Source: Saccharopolyspora hordei
GTDB lineage: Bacteria > Actinomycetota > Actinomycetes > Mycobacteriales > Pseudonocardiaceae
DNA: 64,000 nucleotides
Direction: 5' to 3'
Assembly (NCBI RefSeq): GCF_013410345.1
Contig: NZ_JACCFJ010000001.1
Location: forward strand, 3,323,001 to 3,387,000
Shown here: piece by piece, positions 32,422 through 44,522 of the stretch
Position numbering within the stretch: position 1 is the stretch's first letter
Layout: every line of letters begins with the position of its first letter
Program-made: the position numbers and the translations under genes
Notes under the pieces: generated by a model
What the model was told of the DNA's origin: nothing
Database searches by the model: none
Seen by the model: the letters and a program-made list of their open reading frames with translations, nothing else

Positions 32422-33513
32422 ATGTCGCAGGAAGTCCGCGGAGTCGTCTCGACCGCCAAGGGCAAGCCCGTCTCCGTGGAGACGGTCGTGGTCCCCGACC
32501 CGGGGCCCGGTGAGGCCGTGGTGCGGGTGCAGGCCTGCGGGGTCTGCCACACGGACCTGCACTACCGCGAAGGCGGGATCAACGACGAGTACCCCTTCCT
32601 GTTGGGCCACGAGGCCGCCGGGGTCGTGGAGTCGGTCGGCGACGGCGTCGCCGGCCTCGCGCCGGGCGACTACGTGGTGCTCAACTGGCGCGCGGTCTGC
32701 GGGCAGTGCCGGGCCTGCCGCAAGGGCAAGCCGCAGTACTGCTTCGCCACGCACAACGCGACGCAGAAGATGACGCTGGCGGCGACGGGGGAGGAGCTGA
32801 CCCCGGCGCTGGGCATCGGCGCCTTCGCGGAGAAGACCCTGGTGGCCGCCGGCCAGTGCACCAAGGTCGACCCGCGGGTCGCGCCGCAGGTGGCGGGTCT
32901 GCTCGGCTGCGGCGTGATGGCCGGGATCGGCGCCGCGATCAACACCGGCGGCGTCGGCCGGGGCGACTCGGTCGCGGTGATCGGCTGCGGCGGTGTCGGT
33001 GCCGCCGCCGTCGCCGGGTCCCGGCTCGCCGGCGCGACAACGATCGTGGCGGTGGACCGGGACCCGCGGAAGCTGGAGACGGCCCGGGAGTTCGGCGCCA
33101 CGCACGTCGTCGATGCCCGGGACGCCGACGTGGTCGAGCAGGTCCGGGCCTGCACCGGTGGTTTCGGCGCCGACGTGGTGATCGACGCCGTCGGTCGCCC
33201 GGAGACCTGGAAGCAGGCCTTCGAAGCCCGCGACCTGGCCGGGACGCTCGTGCTGGTCGGGGTGCCGACCCCGGACACGGTGGCGCCGGAGCTGCCGCTG
33301 ATCGAGTACTTCAGCCGCGGTGGTGCGCTGAAGTCGTCGTGGTACGGCGACTGCCTGCCCTCCCGCGACTTCCCGGTGCTGGTCGACCTGCACCTGCAGG
33401 GCCGGCTGCCGCTGGAGAAGTTCGTGAGCGCGGAGATCTCCCTCGACGACGTGGAGGGCGCCTTCGACGCGATGCACCGCGGTGACGTCCTGCGCTCGGT
33501 GGTGGTCCTGTGA
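32422..33513 (+). CDS. mscR: S-(hydroxymethyl)mycothiol dehydrogenase (mycothiol-dependent formaldehyde dehydrogenase)
   Basis: The 363-residue zinc alcohol dehydrogenase has the catalytic-zinc segment [14 protein letters not shown] (about 39-52), [12 protein letters not shown] and the structural-zinc cysteines in [15 protein letters not shown]. The NAD site is [14 protein letters not shown]. The Tyr-Arg-Glu-Gly-Gly stretch is typical of the mycothiol class. It oxidises the formaldehyde-mycothiol adduct and so detoxifies formaldehyde made by betaine demethylation. Start ATG 32422 has AAGGAG upstream. The next gene overlaps it by four bases, the same pairing as Rv2259-Rv2260 in mycobacteria. 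Confidence 0.9.
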   Translation: MSQEVRGVVSTAKGKPVSVETVVVPDPGPGEAVVRVQACGVCHTDLHYREGGINDEYPFLLGHEAAGVVESVGDGVAGLAPGDYVVLNWRAVCGQCRACRKGKPQYCFATHNATQKMTLAATGEELTPALGIGAFAEKTLVAAGQCTKVDPRVAPQVAGLLGCGVMAGIGAAINTGGVGRGDSVAVIGCGGVGAAAVAGSRLAGATTIVAVDRDPRKLETAREFGATHVVDARDADVVEQVRACTGGFGADVVIDAVGRPETWKQAFEARDLAGTLVLVGVPTPDTVAPELPLIEYFSRGGALKSSWYGDCLPSRDFPVLVDLHLQGRLPLEKFVSAEISLDDVEGAFDAMHRGDVLRSVVVL

Positions 33514-34130
33514 TCGAGCACCTGGTGACCTCGGGGACGTTCTCCCTGGACGGGGGCACCTGGGAGGTCGACAACAACGTCTGGATCGTCGGGGACGACC
33601 GCGAGGTCGTGCTCATCGACCCGGCGCACGACGCGGACGCGGTGGCCGCCCAGGTGGCGGACCGGCGGGTGACCGCGATCGTGTGCACCCACGCCCACGA
33701 CGACCACGTCAACCAGGCGCCGGAGCTGTCCCAGCGGTTCGGGGCGCCCGTCCTGCTCAACCCGGACGAGGCGCCGCTGTGGGAGCTGACCCACCCGGAC
33801 CGCCTCCCGGACGAGGAGCTGCGGGACGGGCAGGTCCTCTCGGTCGCGGGAACCGAGTTGCGGGTCCTGGTCACGCCGGGGCACTCGCCGGGCTCGACCT
33901 GCCTGCACGCCCCCGAGCTCGGGGTCGTGTTCACCGGGGACACCCTGTTCCGCGGCGGGCCCGGGGCCACCGGCCGGTCCTGGTCCAGCTTCGACGACAT
34001 CATCGCCTCGATCCGGGGCACGTTGCTCGCCCTCCCGGCGGAGACGACCGTCCACACCGGACACGGGGAGTCGACGACGATCGGTGCGGAGGCCCCGCAC
34101 CTGGAGGAGTGGATCGCGCGGGGGTGCTGA
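33510..34130 (+). CDS. Metallo-beta-lactamase-fold hydrolase paired with mycothiol formaldehyde dehydrogenase
   Basis: The 206-residue protein has HAHDDH at 61-66, the zinc motif of the glyoxalase II-like group, with [23 protein letters not shown] and TGHGEST supplying the other ligands. GTG 33510 overlaps the preceding stop (GTGA). Its constant association with mycothiol formaldehyde dehydrogenase suggests hydrolysis of S-formylmycothiol to formate, analogous to glutathione-dependent S-formylglutathione hydrolase. That activity is inferred from context. Confidence 0.87.
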   Translation: MIEHLVTSGTFSLDGGTWEVDNNVWIVGDDREVVLIDPAHDADAVAAQVADRRVTAIVCTHAHDDHVNQAPELSQRFGAPVLLNPDEAPLWELTHPDRLPDEELRDGQVLSVAGTELRVLVTPGHSPGSTCLHAPELGVVFTGDTLFRGGPGATGRSWSSFDDIIASIRGTLLALPAETTVHTGHGESTTIGAEAPHLEEWIARGC

Positions 34131-34200
34131 CCTCGGCGCGGAGGACGGGATCCCCCTGAGCTGTCGACCGCGGTGGCGGCAGCTCCCTTCTTGGCCCATG

Positions 34201-34214
34201 ACTGATGTACCAAT
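34201..34214. promoter_or_regulatory. GntR/FCD-type operator candidate, site 3 (glyA-sox operon)
   Basis: ACTGATGTACCAAT lies 25 bases upstream of the glyA start, just ahead of its AGGAGG ribosome site. It matches the copies at 32291 and 46122 in the ACTGAYRYACCA core, with one variable base each. Confidence 0.5.
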
Positions 34215-34238
34215 CCGCGACCACAGGAGGTCGGCCGC

Positions 34239-35528
34239 ATGCCCACAACGGTTGATCGGGGAGTGCCGAGCGCGCTCGGGTTGTCGCTGGCGGAAGCGGA
34301 CCCGGAGGTCCACGCGGCCGTCAGCCGGGAGATGGCCCGGCAGCGCGGCACGCTGGAGATGATCGCCAGCGAGAACGTCGCGCCGCTGAGCGTGCTGCAG
34401 GCGCAGGGCTCGGTGCTGACCAACAAGTACGCCGAGGGCTACCCGGGACGTCGCTACTACGGCGGCTGCGAGCACGTCGACGAGGTCGAGCAGCTGGCGA
34501 TCGACCGGGCCAGGGCGCTGTTCGGCGCCGACCACGCGAACGTGCAGCCGCACTCCGGCGCCCAGGCCAACGCGGCGGTCCTGGCCGCCCTGCTGGAGCC
34601 CGGCGACACCTTCCTCGGGCTGGACCTCGCGCACGGCGGGCACCTCACGCACGGCATGCGGCTGACCTTCTCCGGGAAGCACTTCGACGCCGTCCCCTAC
34701 CACGTGCGCGAGGACGACCACCTCGTCGACATGGACGAGGTCGAGCGGCTGGCGAAGGAGCGGCGCCCGAAGCTGATCATCGCGGGCTGGTCGGCCTACC
34801 CGCGGCACCTGGACTTCGCGGAGTTCCGGCGGATCGCCGACGAGGCCGGGGCCTACCTGGTGGTGGACATGGCGCACTTCGCCGGTCTGGTCGCGGCCGG
34901 GCTGCACCCGTCGCCGGTCCCGCACGCGCACGTGGTCACCTCCACCACGCACAAGACCCTCGGCGGCCCGCGCGGCGGCCTCGTCCTCGCGCAGGGCGAC
35001 CTCGCGGGACGACTCGACCGCAGCGTCTTCCCCGGGACGCAGGGCGGTCCGCTGGAGCACGTGATCGCGGCCAAGGCGGTGGCGTTCAAGCTCGCCGGGG
35101 AGGAGGCCTTCCGCGACCAGCAGGAACGGACCCTCGCCGGCGCGCGGATCCTCGCCGAGCGGCTGCTGGTCGAGCCGGGCGTGGGCGTGGTCTCCGGCGG
35201 CACCGACGTGCACCTGGTGCTGGTCGACCTGCGCGAGTCCGAGCTGGACGGCAAGCAGGCCGAGGACCGGTTGCGCCGGGTCGGCATCACGGTCAACCGC
35301 AACGCCGTCCCGTTCGACCCGCGCCCGCCCGCGGTGTCCTCCGGCGTGCGCCTCGGCACCCCCGCGCTGGCCGCCCGCGGCTTCGACGAGGAGGACTTCC
35401 TCGAAGTCGCCGACATCGTCGCGCTGGCGCTGCGCCCCGACACGCCGGAGGCCGGCCTCGACGCCCTCGCCGCGCGCGTCGCCGACCTCGCCGAAAGCCG
35501 TCCCCTCTACCCGGAGCTGCACGCATGA
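34239..35528 (+). CDS. glyA: Serine hydroxymethyltransferase
   Basis: The 429-residue PLP enzyme has the full family length. MIASENVAP (41-49), [19 protein letters not shown] (66-84) and Lys239 in [14 protein letters not shown], which binds PLP, are diagnostic. It joins glycine and 5,10-methylenetetrahydrofolate into serine; both are products of the sarcosine and dimethylglycine oxidases encoded immediately downstream, so in this operon it should run in the serine-forming direction. The AGGAGG ribosome site fixes the start. Its stop overlaps soxB as ATGA. A second, housekeeping glyA is expected elsewhere in the genome. Confidence 0.95.
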   Translation: MPTTVDRGVPSALGLSLAEADPEVHAAVSREMARQRGTLEMIASENVAPLSVLQAQGSVLTNKYAEGYPGRRYYGGCEHVDEVEQLAIDRARALFGADHANVQPHSGAQANAAVLAALLEPGDTFLGLDLAHGGHLTHGMRLTFSGKHFDAVPYHVREDDHLVDMDEVERLAKERRPKLIIAGWSAYPRHLDFAEFRRIADEAGAYLVVDMAHFAGLVAAGLHPSPVPHAHVVTSTTHKTLGGPRGGLVLAQGDLAGRLDRSVFPGTQGGPLEHVIAAKAVAFKLAGEEAFRDQQERTLAGARILAERLLVEPGVGVVSGGTDVHLVLVDLRESELDGKQAEDRLRRVGITVNRNAVPFDPRPPAVSSGVRLGTPALAARGFDEEDFLEVADIVALALRPDTPEAGLDALAARVADLAESRPLYPELHA

Positions 35529-36763
35529 GCACCACGACCACACCCCCGGGCGCGGACCTGCCCGACCACCCCGACTTCCTGTGGCGCAACCCGGAGCCGA
35601 AGAGCTCCTACGACGTGGTCATCGTCGGCGGGGGCGGGCACGGCCTGGCCACCGCGCACTACCTGGCCAAGAACCACGGCATCACCGACGTCGCGGTGCT
35701 GGAGAAGGGGTGGCTCGCGGGCGGCAACATGGCCCGCAACACCACGCTGATCCGGTCCAACTACCTGTGGGACGAGTCCGCGACCATCTACGAGCACGCC
35801 CTGAAGCTGTGGGAGGGCCTCGAGGACGACCTCGGGTACCCGATCCTGTTCTCCCAGCGCGGCGTGCTCAACCTCGCCCACACCGAGCAGGACGTCCGCG
35901 ACTCGATCCGCCGCGTCGAGGCGAACAGGCTCAACGGCATCGACGCGGAGTGGCTCACCCCGGACGAGGTCGAGCAGGTCTGCCCGATCGTCAACACCTC
36001 CGCGGACATCCGCTACCCGGTGCAGGGCGCCACCTACCAGCCCCGGGCCGGCATCGCCAAGCACGACTACGTCGCGTGGGGCTTCGCGCGGCGCGCCGAC
36101 GAGGCCGGCATCGACCTGGTCCAGGACTGCGAGGTCACCGGTTTCGACGTCGACGGCGACCGGGTGACCCGGGTGCGCACCACCCGCGGCGACATCGCCT
36201 GCGGCACCGTCGCGCTGTGCGCGGCCGGGCACACCTCGGTGCTGCTGGACCAGCTCGGCGTCCGCACCCCGCTGCAGTCGCACCCGCTGCAGGCGCTGGT
36301 GTCGGAGCTGCTGGAACCGGTGCACCCGACGATCGTGATGTCCAACGCCGTGCACGTGTACGTCTCCCAGGCGCACAAGGGCGAACTGGTGATGGGCGCG
36401 GGCGTGGACTCCTACAACGGCTACGGCCAGCGCGGCGCGTTCCACGTCATCGAGCGGCAGATGGCGGCCGCGGTCGAGCTGTTCCCGGTCTTCGCCCGCG
36501 CGCACCTGCTGCGCACCTGGGCCGGGATCGTCGACGTCACCCCGGACGCCAGCCCCATCGTCGGGCGCACCCCGTACGACAACGTCTACCTCAACTGCGG
36601 GTGGGGGACCGGCGGGTTCAAGTCCACGCCCGGGCTCGGCTGGTGCTTCGCGCACACCATCGCCCACGGCGAGCCGCACCCGTACCTCGCCCCGTTCTCC
36701 CTGGACCGCTTCACCACCGGCGCGCTCGTGGACGAACACGGTGCCGCCGCGGTCGCCCACTGA
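35525..36763 (+). CDS. soxB: Sarcosine oxidase beta subunit
   Basis: The 412-residue flavoprotein has a dinucleotide-binding start ([19 protein letters not shown], 29-47) and the family stretch [16 protein letters not shown]. His180 in AKHDYVAWG sits in the conserved segment that carries covalent FMN in corynebacterial Sox[12 protein letters not shown] closes the FAD domain. The beta subunit oxidises sarcosine and transfers electrons to oxygen. Gene order soxB-soxD-soxA-soxG is the classical heterotetrameric order, with glyA in front as in Corynebacterium. Confidence 0.95.
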   Translation: MSTTTTPPGADLPDHPDFLWRNPEPKSSYDVVIVGGGGHGLATAHYLAKNHGITDVAVLEKGWLAGGNMARNTTLIRSNYLWDESATIYEHALKLWEGLEDDLGYPILFSQRGVLNLAHTEQDVRDSIRRVEANRLNGIDAEWLTPDEVEQVCPIVNTSADIRYPVQGATYQPRAGIAKHDYVAWGFARRADEAGIDLVQDCEVTGFDVDGDRVTRVRTTRGDIACGTVALCAAGHTSVLLDQLGVRTPLQSHPLQALVSELLEPVHPTIVMSNAVHVYVSQAHKGELVMGAGVDSYNGYGQRGAFHVIERQMAAAVELFPVFARAHLLRTWAGIVDVTPDASPIVGRTPYDNVYLNCGWGTGGFKSTPGLGWCFAHTIAHGEPHPYLAPFSLDRFTTGALVDEHGAAAVAH

Positions 36764-36777
36764 ACCCGAGGACTGCC

Positions 36778-37074
36778 ATGCAACTCATCCACTGCCCCTG
36801 GTGCGGCCTCCGCGAGGAGGTCGAGTTCCACTACGGCGGCCAAGCCGACGTGCCCTACCCGGAGGACCCCGCGGAGCTCACCGACCAGGAATGGGCCGAG
36901 TACGTGTTCTACCGCGACAACCCGAAGGGACCGTTCGCGGAGCGCTGGTGCCACAGCACCGGCTGCCGCCGCTGGTTCAACGCGGTCCGCGACACCCGCA
37001 CCTACCAGTTCCTCGCCACCTACCAGGTCGGCCACCCCGTTCCCGAGGCAGCGCTGGAGGTGGGGCGGTCATGA
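36778..37074 (+). CDS. soxD: Sarcosine oxidase delta subunit
   Basis: The 98-residue protein is a small zinc-binding subunit. CPWCG (6-10) and ERWCHSTGC near residues 55-64 give the metal ligands, and the C-terminal half has WFNAVRDTRTYQFLATYQVG, a strong family match. It lies 14 bases after soxB and its stop overlaps the soxA ATG. It stabilises the complex and its tetrahydrofolate interface. Confidence 0.93.
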   Translation: MQLIHCPWCGLREEVEFHYGGQADVPYPEDPAELTDQEWAEYVFYRDNPKGPFAERWCHSTGCRRWFNAVRDTRTYQFLATYQVGHPVPEAALEVGRS

Positions 37075-39848
37075 GGATCGAGGGGTACGGGCGCATCGAC
37101 CGCAGCCGGACGCTCACCTTCACCTTCGACGGTCGCACCTGGACCGGGCACCCAGGCGACACGCTGGCCTCGGCCCTGCTGGCCCACGGCGTCCACCTCG
37201 TCGGCACCAGCGTGAAGCTGGGGCGGCCGCGCGGCATCGGCGCCGCGTGGACCGAGGACCCGACGGGACTGGTGCAGGTCGAGCGGCCGTTCCCGGAGCC
37301 GATGCTGCAGGCCGCCGCGGTCGAGCTGACCGACGGGCTGGTCGCCCGCGGGGTCAACGGGCAGGGCCGCCTCGCCGAGGAGCCCGACCCGGCCCGCTAC
37401 GACCGCAAGCACACCCACGTCGACACCCTGGTGATCGGCGCCGGCCCGGCCGGGCTGCTGGCCGCGCGCCGTGCCGCACGGGCGGGCGAGAGCGTCGCCC
37501 TGGTCGACGACCGGGCCACCCCGGGCGGCAGCCTGACCGGGACCGAGTGCCTCGACGGCCTGCCCGCGCTGGAGTTCGTGGCGGACGTGGTCGCCGAGCT
37601 GGCGGCCAACCCGGACGTGCTGCACCTGCAGCGCACCACCGCGTTCGGCCACTACGACGACGGGTTCGTGCTCGCGCTGGAGCGTCGCGCCGACCACCCC
37701 GGGGCCGACCCGGCCGCGCACCGCAGCCGGCAGCGCGTGCACCGGATCCGCGCGGCGCGGGTCGTGCTGGCCACCGGTGCCCACGAGCGGCCGATCGTGT
37801 TCGCCGACAACGACCGCCCGGGCATCATGCTGGCCTCCTCGGCGCGGGACTTCCTGCACCGCTACGGCGTGCGCGCTGGCCGCGAGGTGGTGGTCTTCAC
37901 CAGTGACGACTCCGCGTACGCCGCGGCCGTGGACCTCGCCGACGCGGGCGCGTCGGTGACCGTCCTCGACGCCCGAGAAGACCCGCCCGCGGAGTGGGCG
38001 AGGCGGGCAGCGGACCGGGGTATCCCGGTGCGTCCGTCCACTGTGGTCGTCGGGACCGAGGGGGTGGAACGCGTCCGCGCGGTGACCGCGCGCGGCGCCG
38101 GTGGCGACGAGCGGATCCCGGCGGACCTGCTGCTGGTCTGCGGCGGCTGGAACCCCGCCGTGCACCTGTTCAGCCACGTCCGGGGCGCGCTGACCTACGA
38201 CGCCGCGCTCGGCGCCTTCCGCCCGGCCGGGAACCTGCCCGGCGTGACCGTGATCGGCGCGGCCGGCGGCACCTTCGACCTGGCCGACGTGGTGCGCGAG
38301 GCCGCCGGGGACGACGCGCCCGTGGTCGAGGCGGAGCCGAAGCGCACCCCGCCGGCGGTGCTCTGGCGCACCGACGGCGACCCGGGCCGGCAGTTCGTCG
38401 ACATCCAGCGCGACGCCACGGTGGCCGACATCGGGCGCGCGGTCGGCGCCGGCCTGCGCTCGGTGGAGCACGTCAAGCGCTACACCACCATCGGCACCGC
38501 GCACGACCAGGGCAAGACCTCCGGGGTGATCGCCTCGGGGATCACCGCGGAACTGCTCGGCCGCCCGGTCGAGGAAGTGGGCACCACCACGTTCCGCCCG
38601 CCCTGCACGCCGGTGGCGTTCGCCGCGCTGGCCGCGCGGGAACGCGGCACCCTGTTCGACCCCGAGCGGACCACCGCCGTGCACCCCTGGCACGTGGAAG
38701 CCGGTGCGGTGTTCGAGGACGTGGGGCAGTGGAAGCGCCCCCGCTACTACCCGCGACCCGGCGAGGACGTGGAGACCGCGGTGCTGCGCGAGTGCGCCGC
38801 GGCGCGCAGCTCGGTGGGCATCATCGACGGCTCCACGCTCGGCAAGATCGACGTCCAGGGCCCGGACGCCGGGGTGTTCCTCGACCGGCTCTACACGAAC
38901 GTGATGAGCACGCTCAAGGTCGGCCGGGTGCGCTACGGCGTGCTGTGCGGCAACGACGGCATGGTCTTCGACGACGGCACGGTGCTGCGGATCGACGAGG
39001 ACCGCTTCCTGGTCACCACCACGACCGGGGGTGCGGCCGCGGTCCTGGACTGGATGGAGGAGTGGCTCCAGACGGAGTGGCCCGAGCTGCGCGTGCACCT
39101 GACGTCGGTCACCGAGCACTGGGCGGTCTTCCCGGTCGTCGGCCCGCGCTCGCGGGAGGTGCTCGCCCGGGTCTTCCCGGACGTGGACCTGTCCAAGGAG
39201 GGCTTCCCGTTCATGTCCTTCCGGGACACCACCCTCGACGGCGTCCCGGTGCGCATCGCCCGGATCTCCTTCTCCGGGGAGCTGGCCTTCGAGGTCAACG
39301 TCGACGCCCACCACGGCCTCGCGCTGTGGAAGCGCCTGCTGGCAGCGGGGGAACCCTTCGGCATCACGCCGTACGGCACCGAGACGATGCACGTCCTGCG
39401 CGCCGAGAAGGGCTACCCGATCATCGGGCAGGACACCGACGGCACCGTCACGCCCCACGACCTGGGCATGGACTGGGTGGTGTCGAAGAAGAAGGCCGAC
39501 TTCATCGGCAAGCGGTCGTTCTCCCGGGCGGAGAACCGCAACCCGCTGCGCAAGCAGTTCGTCTCGCTGCTGCCGACCGACGGGACCACCAAGCTGCGGG
39601 AGGGCTCGCAGGTCGTGGAGCACTGCGGGAACGGCACCCTGCCGGAGCCCCCGGTCCCGATGCTCGGCCACGTCACCTCCAGCTACCGCAGCGCCGAGCT
39701 CGGCCGGCCGTTCGCCCTGGCGCTGGTGAAGGGCGGCCGCGCCCGCATCGGCGACCTCGTGCACGTGCCCATGGACGGCGCCCTCGTCGAAGCCCGGATC
39801 GGCGACACCGTCCTGGTGGACCCGGAAGGAGCGCGCCGCGATGGCTGA
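37071..39848 (+). CDS. soxA: Sarcosine oxidase alpha subunit
   Basis: The 925-residue protein has the expected three parts. An N-terminal ferredoxin-like domain (1-100) is followed by an NAD-binding flavoprotein-like domain with LVIGAGPAGLLAARRA (about 120-135), and a C-terminal aminomethyltransferase (GcvT) domain (about 560-920) with GKIDVQGPDA and ISFSGELAFEV. The GcvT part captures the oxidised methyl group on tetrahydrofolate as 5,10-methylene-THF. Start and stop overlap soxD and soxG. The antisense strand is also open across this gene, a by-product of its codon bias. Confidence 0.95.
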   Translation: MRIEGYGRIDRSRTLTFTFDGRTWTGHPGDTLASALLAHGVHLVGTSVKLGRPRGIGAAWTEDPTGLVQVERPFPEPMLQAAAVELTDGLVARGVNGQGRLAEEPDPARYDRKHTHVDTLVIGAGPAGLLAARRAARAGESVALVDDRATPGGSLTGTECLDGLPALEFVADVVAELAANPDVLHLQRTTAFGHYDDGFVLALERRADHPGADPAAHRSRQRVHRIRAARVVLATGAHERPIVFADNDRPGIMLASSARDFLHRYGVRAGREVVVFTSDDSAYAAAVDLADAGASVTVLDAREDPPAEWARRAADRGIPVRPSTVVVGTEGVERVRAVTARGAGGDERIPADLLLVCGGWNPAVHLFSHVRGALTYDAALGAFRPAGNLPGVTVIGAAGGTFDLADVVREAAGDDAPVVEAEPKRTPPAVLWRTDGDPGRQFVDIQRDATVADIGRAVGAGLRSVEHVKRYTTIGTAHDQGKTSGVIASGITAELLGRPVEEVGTTTFRPPCTPVAFAALAARERGTLFDPERTTAVHPWHVEAGAVFEDVGQWKRPRYYPRPGEDVETAVLRECAAARSSVGIIDGSTLGKIDVQGPDAGVFLDRLYTNVMSTLKVGRVRYGVLCGNDGMVFDDGTVLRIDEDRFLVTTTTGGAAAVLDWMEEWLQTEWPELRVHLTSVTEHWAVFPVVGPRSREVLARVFPDVDLSKEGFPFMSFRDTTLDGVPVRIARISFSGELAFEVNVDAHHGLALWKRLLAAGEPFGITPYGTETMHVLRAEKGYPIIGQDTDGTVTPHDLGMDWVVSKKKADFIGKRSFSRAENRNPLRKQFVSLLPTDGTTKLREGSQVVEHCGNGTLPEPPVPMLGHVTSSYRSAELGRPFALALVKGGRARIGDLVHVPMDGALVEARIGDTVLVDPEGARRDG

Positions 39849-40428
39849 ACCCCTGCACGCGACCCACCCGCTGGAGCCCTGGCGGGCCGCGCTGGCGGAG
39901 CTGACCTGGGCCGTCGACGGGCTCGTGGTCAAGCCGGAGGACCCGGTGGCCGCCACGGACCTGCGCACCGCCCCCACCGGGCCCGGGGCGGAGGCCGTCG
40001 AGCACGCGCTCGGCTCGCCGCTGCCCGTGCAGCCCGGCACCTGGACCGCCACCGCCGACGGTCAGGTCATCTGGCTCGGCCCGGACGAGTGGCTGGTGAC
40101 CAGCGGGACCTCCCGCCCGCACGAGCTGGAGGAGGCGCTCCGCAAGGTCGTCGCCGAGCACGGCGGTGCGGCGGTGGACGTCACCGCGCAGCGCACCACC
40201 ATCCGGTTGAGCGGCCGGCTCGCCCGCGAGCTGCTCTCCTTCGGTTGCTCGATCGACCTGCGCCCCGCGTCGTTCCCCCGCGGGTCGTGCGCGCAGACCA
40301 CCGTCGGCCGGGCGGGCGTGCTGGTCGTCGCGCTCGGCGACGGCGACGACTTCCGGCTGTTCGTCCGGTCGTCGTTCGCCGGCTACCTCGCGGACTGGCT
40401 GCTCGACGCGGCCCAGGAGTTCCGCTGA
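39841..40428 (+). CDS. soxG: Sarcosine oxidase gamma subunit
   Basis: The 195-residue protein overlaps soxA by eight bases. It shows the GcvT-like small-subunit fold with LGPDEWLVTSG (about 78-88), VDVTAQRTTIRLSGR and a C-terminal RLFVRSSFAGYLADWL, all matching SoxG. It completes the alpha-beta-gamma-delta oxidase. The dimethylglycine oxidase gene follows after 60 bases with its own AGGAG site, probably on the same transcript. Confidence 0.93.
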   Translation: MAEPLHATHPLEPWRAALAELTWAVDGLVVKPEDPVAATDLRTAPTGPGAEAVEHALGSPLPVQPGTWTATADGQVIWLGPDEWLVTSGTSRPHELEEALRKVVAEHGGAAVDVTAQRTTIRLSGRLARELLSFGCSIDLRPASFPRGSCAQTTVGRAGVLVVALGDGDDFRLFVRSSFAGYLADWLLDAAQEFR

Positions 40429-42948
<2,520 letters not shown>

Positions 42949-43038
42949 CCCGGACCGGGGTGCGCGGTCCTGCGGCCGGTGTCCGCGCACCCCTCCCACC
43001 CCTGCGGGCCCAGCCCGCCGAGCAGGAAGACCGATGCC

Positions 43039-43653
43039 ATGCGCAAGGACAGCCTCGAGACGTTCCTGGGCTCCCTCGCAGCCCGGCTCCCCGCCCCGGG
43101 CGGCGGGGCGAGCGCCGCGCTGCACGCCGCCCAGGCCGCCGCGCTGACCGGGATGGTCGCCCGGTACAGCGAGCAGGACGCCGAGCACGCCGCGACCGTC
43201 ACCGCGGTGCGGGACACCGCGGACGAGCTCCGCGAGCGCGCGCTCGCGCTGGCGGAGGACGACGCCGCCGCGTTCGGCGCCGTCAGCGACGCCTACCGCC
43301 TGCCCCGGTCCACCGACGAGGAGAAGGCGGCGCGGTCGCGGGCCATCGCCGCCGCGCTGGTCGGGGCGGGCCGGGTGCCCGCGGAGGTGGTGGCCGTCGC
43401 CGGAGAGGTCGTCGCCCTGGCCGAGCAGCTGCTCCCGGTCGGCAACCGCACCGTGCTCAGCGACGTCGCCGCCGCAGCGGACGCCGCACGTGCCGCGGCC
43501 ACCACGGCGCGGGTCAACGTCGAGGTGAACCTGACCGGGATCACCGACGACGCCGAGCGCGCGGAGCTGACCGCGGCCATCGCCGGCGTCGACGACCTCG
43601 CCGCCCGCGCCGACGAGGTCACCGCGGCGGTGCGGGAGGTGATCGCGCGATGA
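43039..43653 (+). CDS. fchA: Methenyltetrahydrofolate cyclohydrolase (FchA / cyclodeaminase family)
   Basis: The 204-residue helical protein belongs to the formiminotransferase-cyclodeaminase C-terminal family. It has SLETFLGSLAARLPAPGGGASAALHA near the N-terminus (5-30) and VGNRTVLSDVAAAADAARAA (about 135-154), the folate-site signatures. Stand-alone members hydrolyse methenyl-THF to 10-formyl-THF. It overlaps folD by four bases. The adjacent FolD lacks the lysine needed for cyclohydrolase action, which makes this protein the probable cyclohydrolase of the pathway. Confidence 0.85.
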   Translation: MRKDSLETFLGSLAARLPAPGGGASAALHAAQAAALTGMVARYSEQDAEHAATVTAVRDTADELRERALALAEDDAAAFGAVSDAYRLPRSTDEEKAARSRAIAAALVGAGRVPAEVVAVAGEVVALAEQLLPVGNRTVLSDVAAAADAARAAATTARVNVEVNLTGITDDAERAELTAAIAGVDDLAARADEVTAAVREVIAR

Positions 43654-44522
43654 CCCTCGTCTCCGACGCGGCGACCACGGCGGTGCTCAGCGGTGTCGAG
43701 CTCGCCCAGGAGATCCGGGCCCAGGTCACCGCGACCGCGGCGGAGCTCACCGACGCCGGTGTCCCGCCCCGCCTCGCGGTCGTGGTCGCCACCGACGACG
43801 AGTCCACCGCCTGGTACGTGCGCTCGATCGCCCGCGCCGCGTCGCGGACGGGGATCCGGTGCGACGTGGTGGACCTGGGCGCGCACGCGGCGCCCGACCG
43901 GATCCGCGACGAGCTGGCGGCCCTGAGCGAGGACCCGTCGGTCCACGGGATCGTGCTGCAGACCCCGCTGCCCGGTGCCGCCCGCGCCGAGGAGCTGGCC
44001 GCCGCCCTCTCCCCGGAGAAGGACGTGGACGGTGCCAACCCGGTGTCGCTGGGGCGGCTCAGCGCCGGACTGCCCGCGTTCGCGCCGGCGACCGCCGCCG
44101 CCGTGCTGGAACTGCTGGACCACCACCAGGTCCCGCTGTCCGGGCGCCGTGCCGTGGTGGTGGGCCGGTCCAACGTCGTCGGCAGGCCGGTGGCCCAGCT
44201 GCTGCTGCGCCGCGACGCGACGGTGACGGTGTGCCACCGCTGGACCCGCGACCTGGCCGCGCACACGCGGCAGGCGGAGGTGCTCGTGGTGGCCGTGGGC
44301 GAGGCCGGGCTCGTCGGCGCCGAGCACGTGGGCCCCGGCGCGGTCGTGGTCGACGTCGGCACCAACCCCACCGACGACGGCGGGCTGGTCGGTGACGTGG
44401 ACGCCGGCGCGGTGACCGGTCGGGCGGCGGGGCTGACCCCGGTGCCCGGTGGTGTCGGGCCGGTGACGACGGCCCTGCTGCTCCGGCACACCGTCGACTC
44501 GGCGCGGCGGTGCACGACATGA
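43650..44522 (+). CDS. folD: FolD-like methylenetetrahydrofolate dehydrogenase lacking the cyclohydrolase lysine
   Basis: The 290-residue protein has the FolD fold: VHGIVLQTPLPG (about 101-112), EKDVDGANPVS, VVVGRSNVVGRPVAQLLL (about 167-184) and TPVPGGVGPVTTALLL at the end. In Escherichia coli FolD the catalytic pair is Tyr50 and Lys54 in Y-V-A-S-K; here the aligned residues are Tyr56 and Ile60 (Y-V-R-S-I), and the second Lys is Arg. Gln in VLQTPLP is kept. NADP-dependent dehydrogenase activity is expected, with the cyclohydrolase step left to the neighbouring FchA protein. The gene overlaps both neighbours. Confidence 0.88.
   Translation: MTLVSDAATTAVLSGVELAQEIRAQVTATAAELTDAGVPPRLAVVVATDDESTAWYVRSIARAASRTGIRCDVVDLGAHAAPDRIRDELAALSEDPSVHGIVLQTPLPGAARAEELAAALSPEKDVDGANPVSLGRLSAGLPAFAPATAAAVLELLDHHQVPLSGRRAVVVGRSNVVGRPVAQLLLRRDATVTVCHRWTRDLAAHTRQAEVLVVAVGEAGLVGAEHVGPGAVVVDVGTNPTDDGGLVGDVDAGAVTGRAAGLTPVPGGVGPVTTALLLRHTVDSARRCTT

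Noticed and set aside
37020-40052. 1010-codon minus-strand frame opposite soxA and soxG
   Set aside because: It is composed of His/Val/Gly/Arg repeats typical of antisense translation; soxA and soxG are unambiguous on the plus strand.
43650-44522. Normal bifunctional FolD annotation
   Set aside because: The cyclohydrolase lysine is visibly replaced, so only the dehydrogenase function is claimed.
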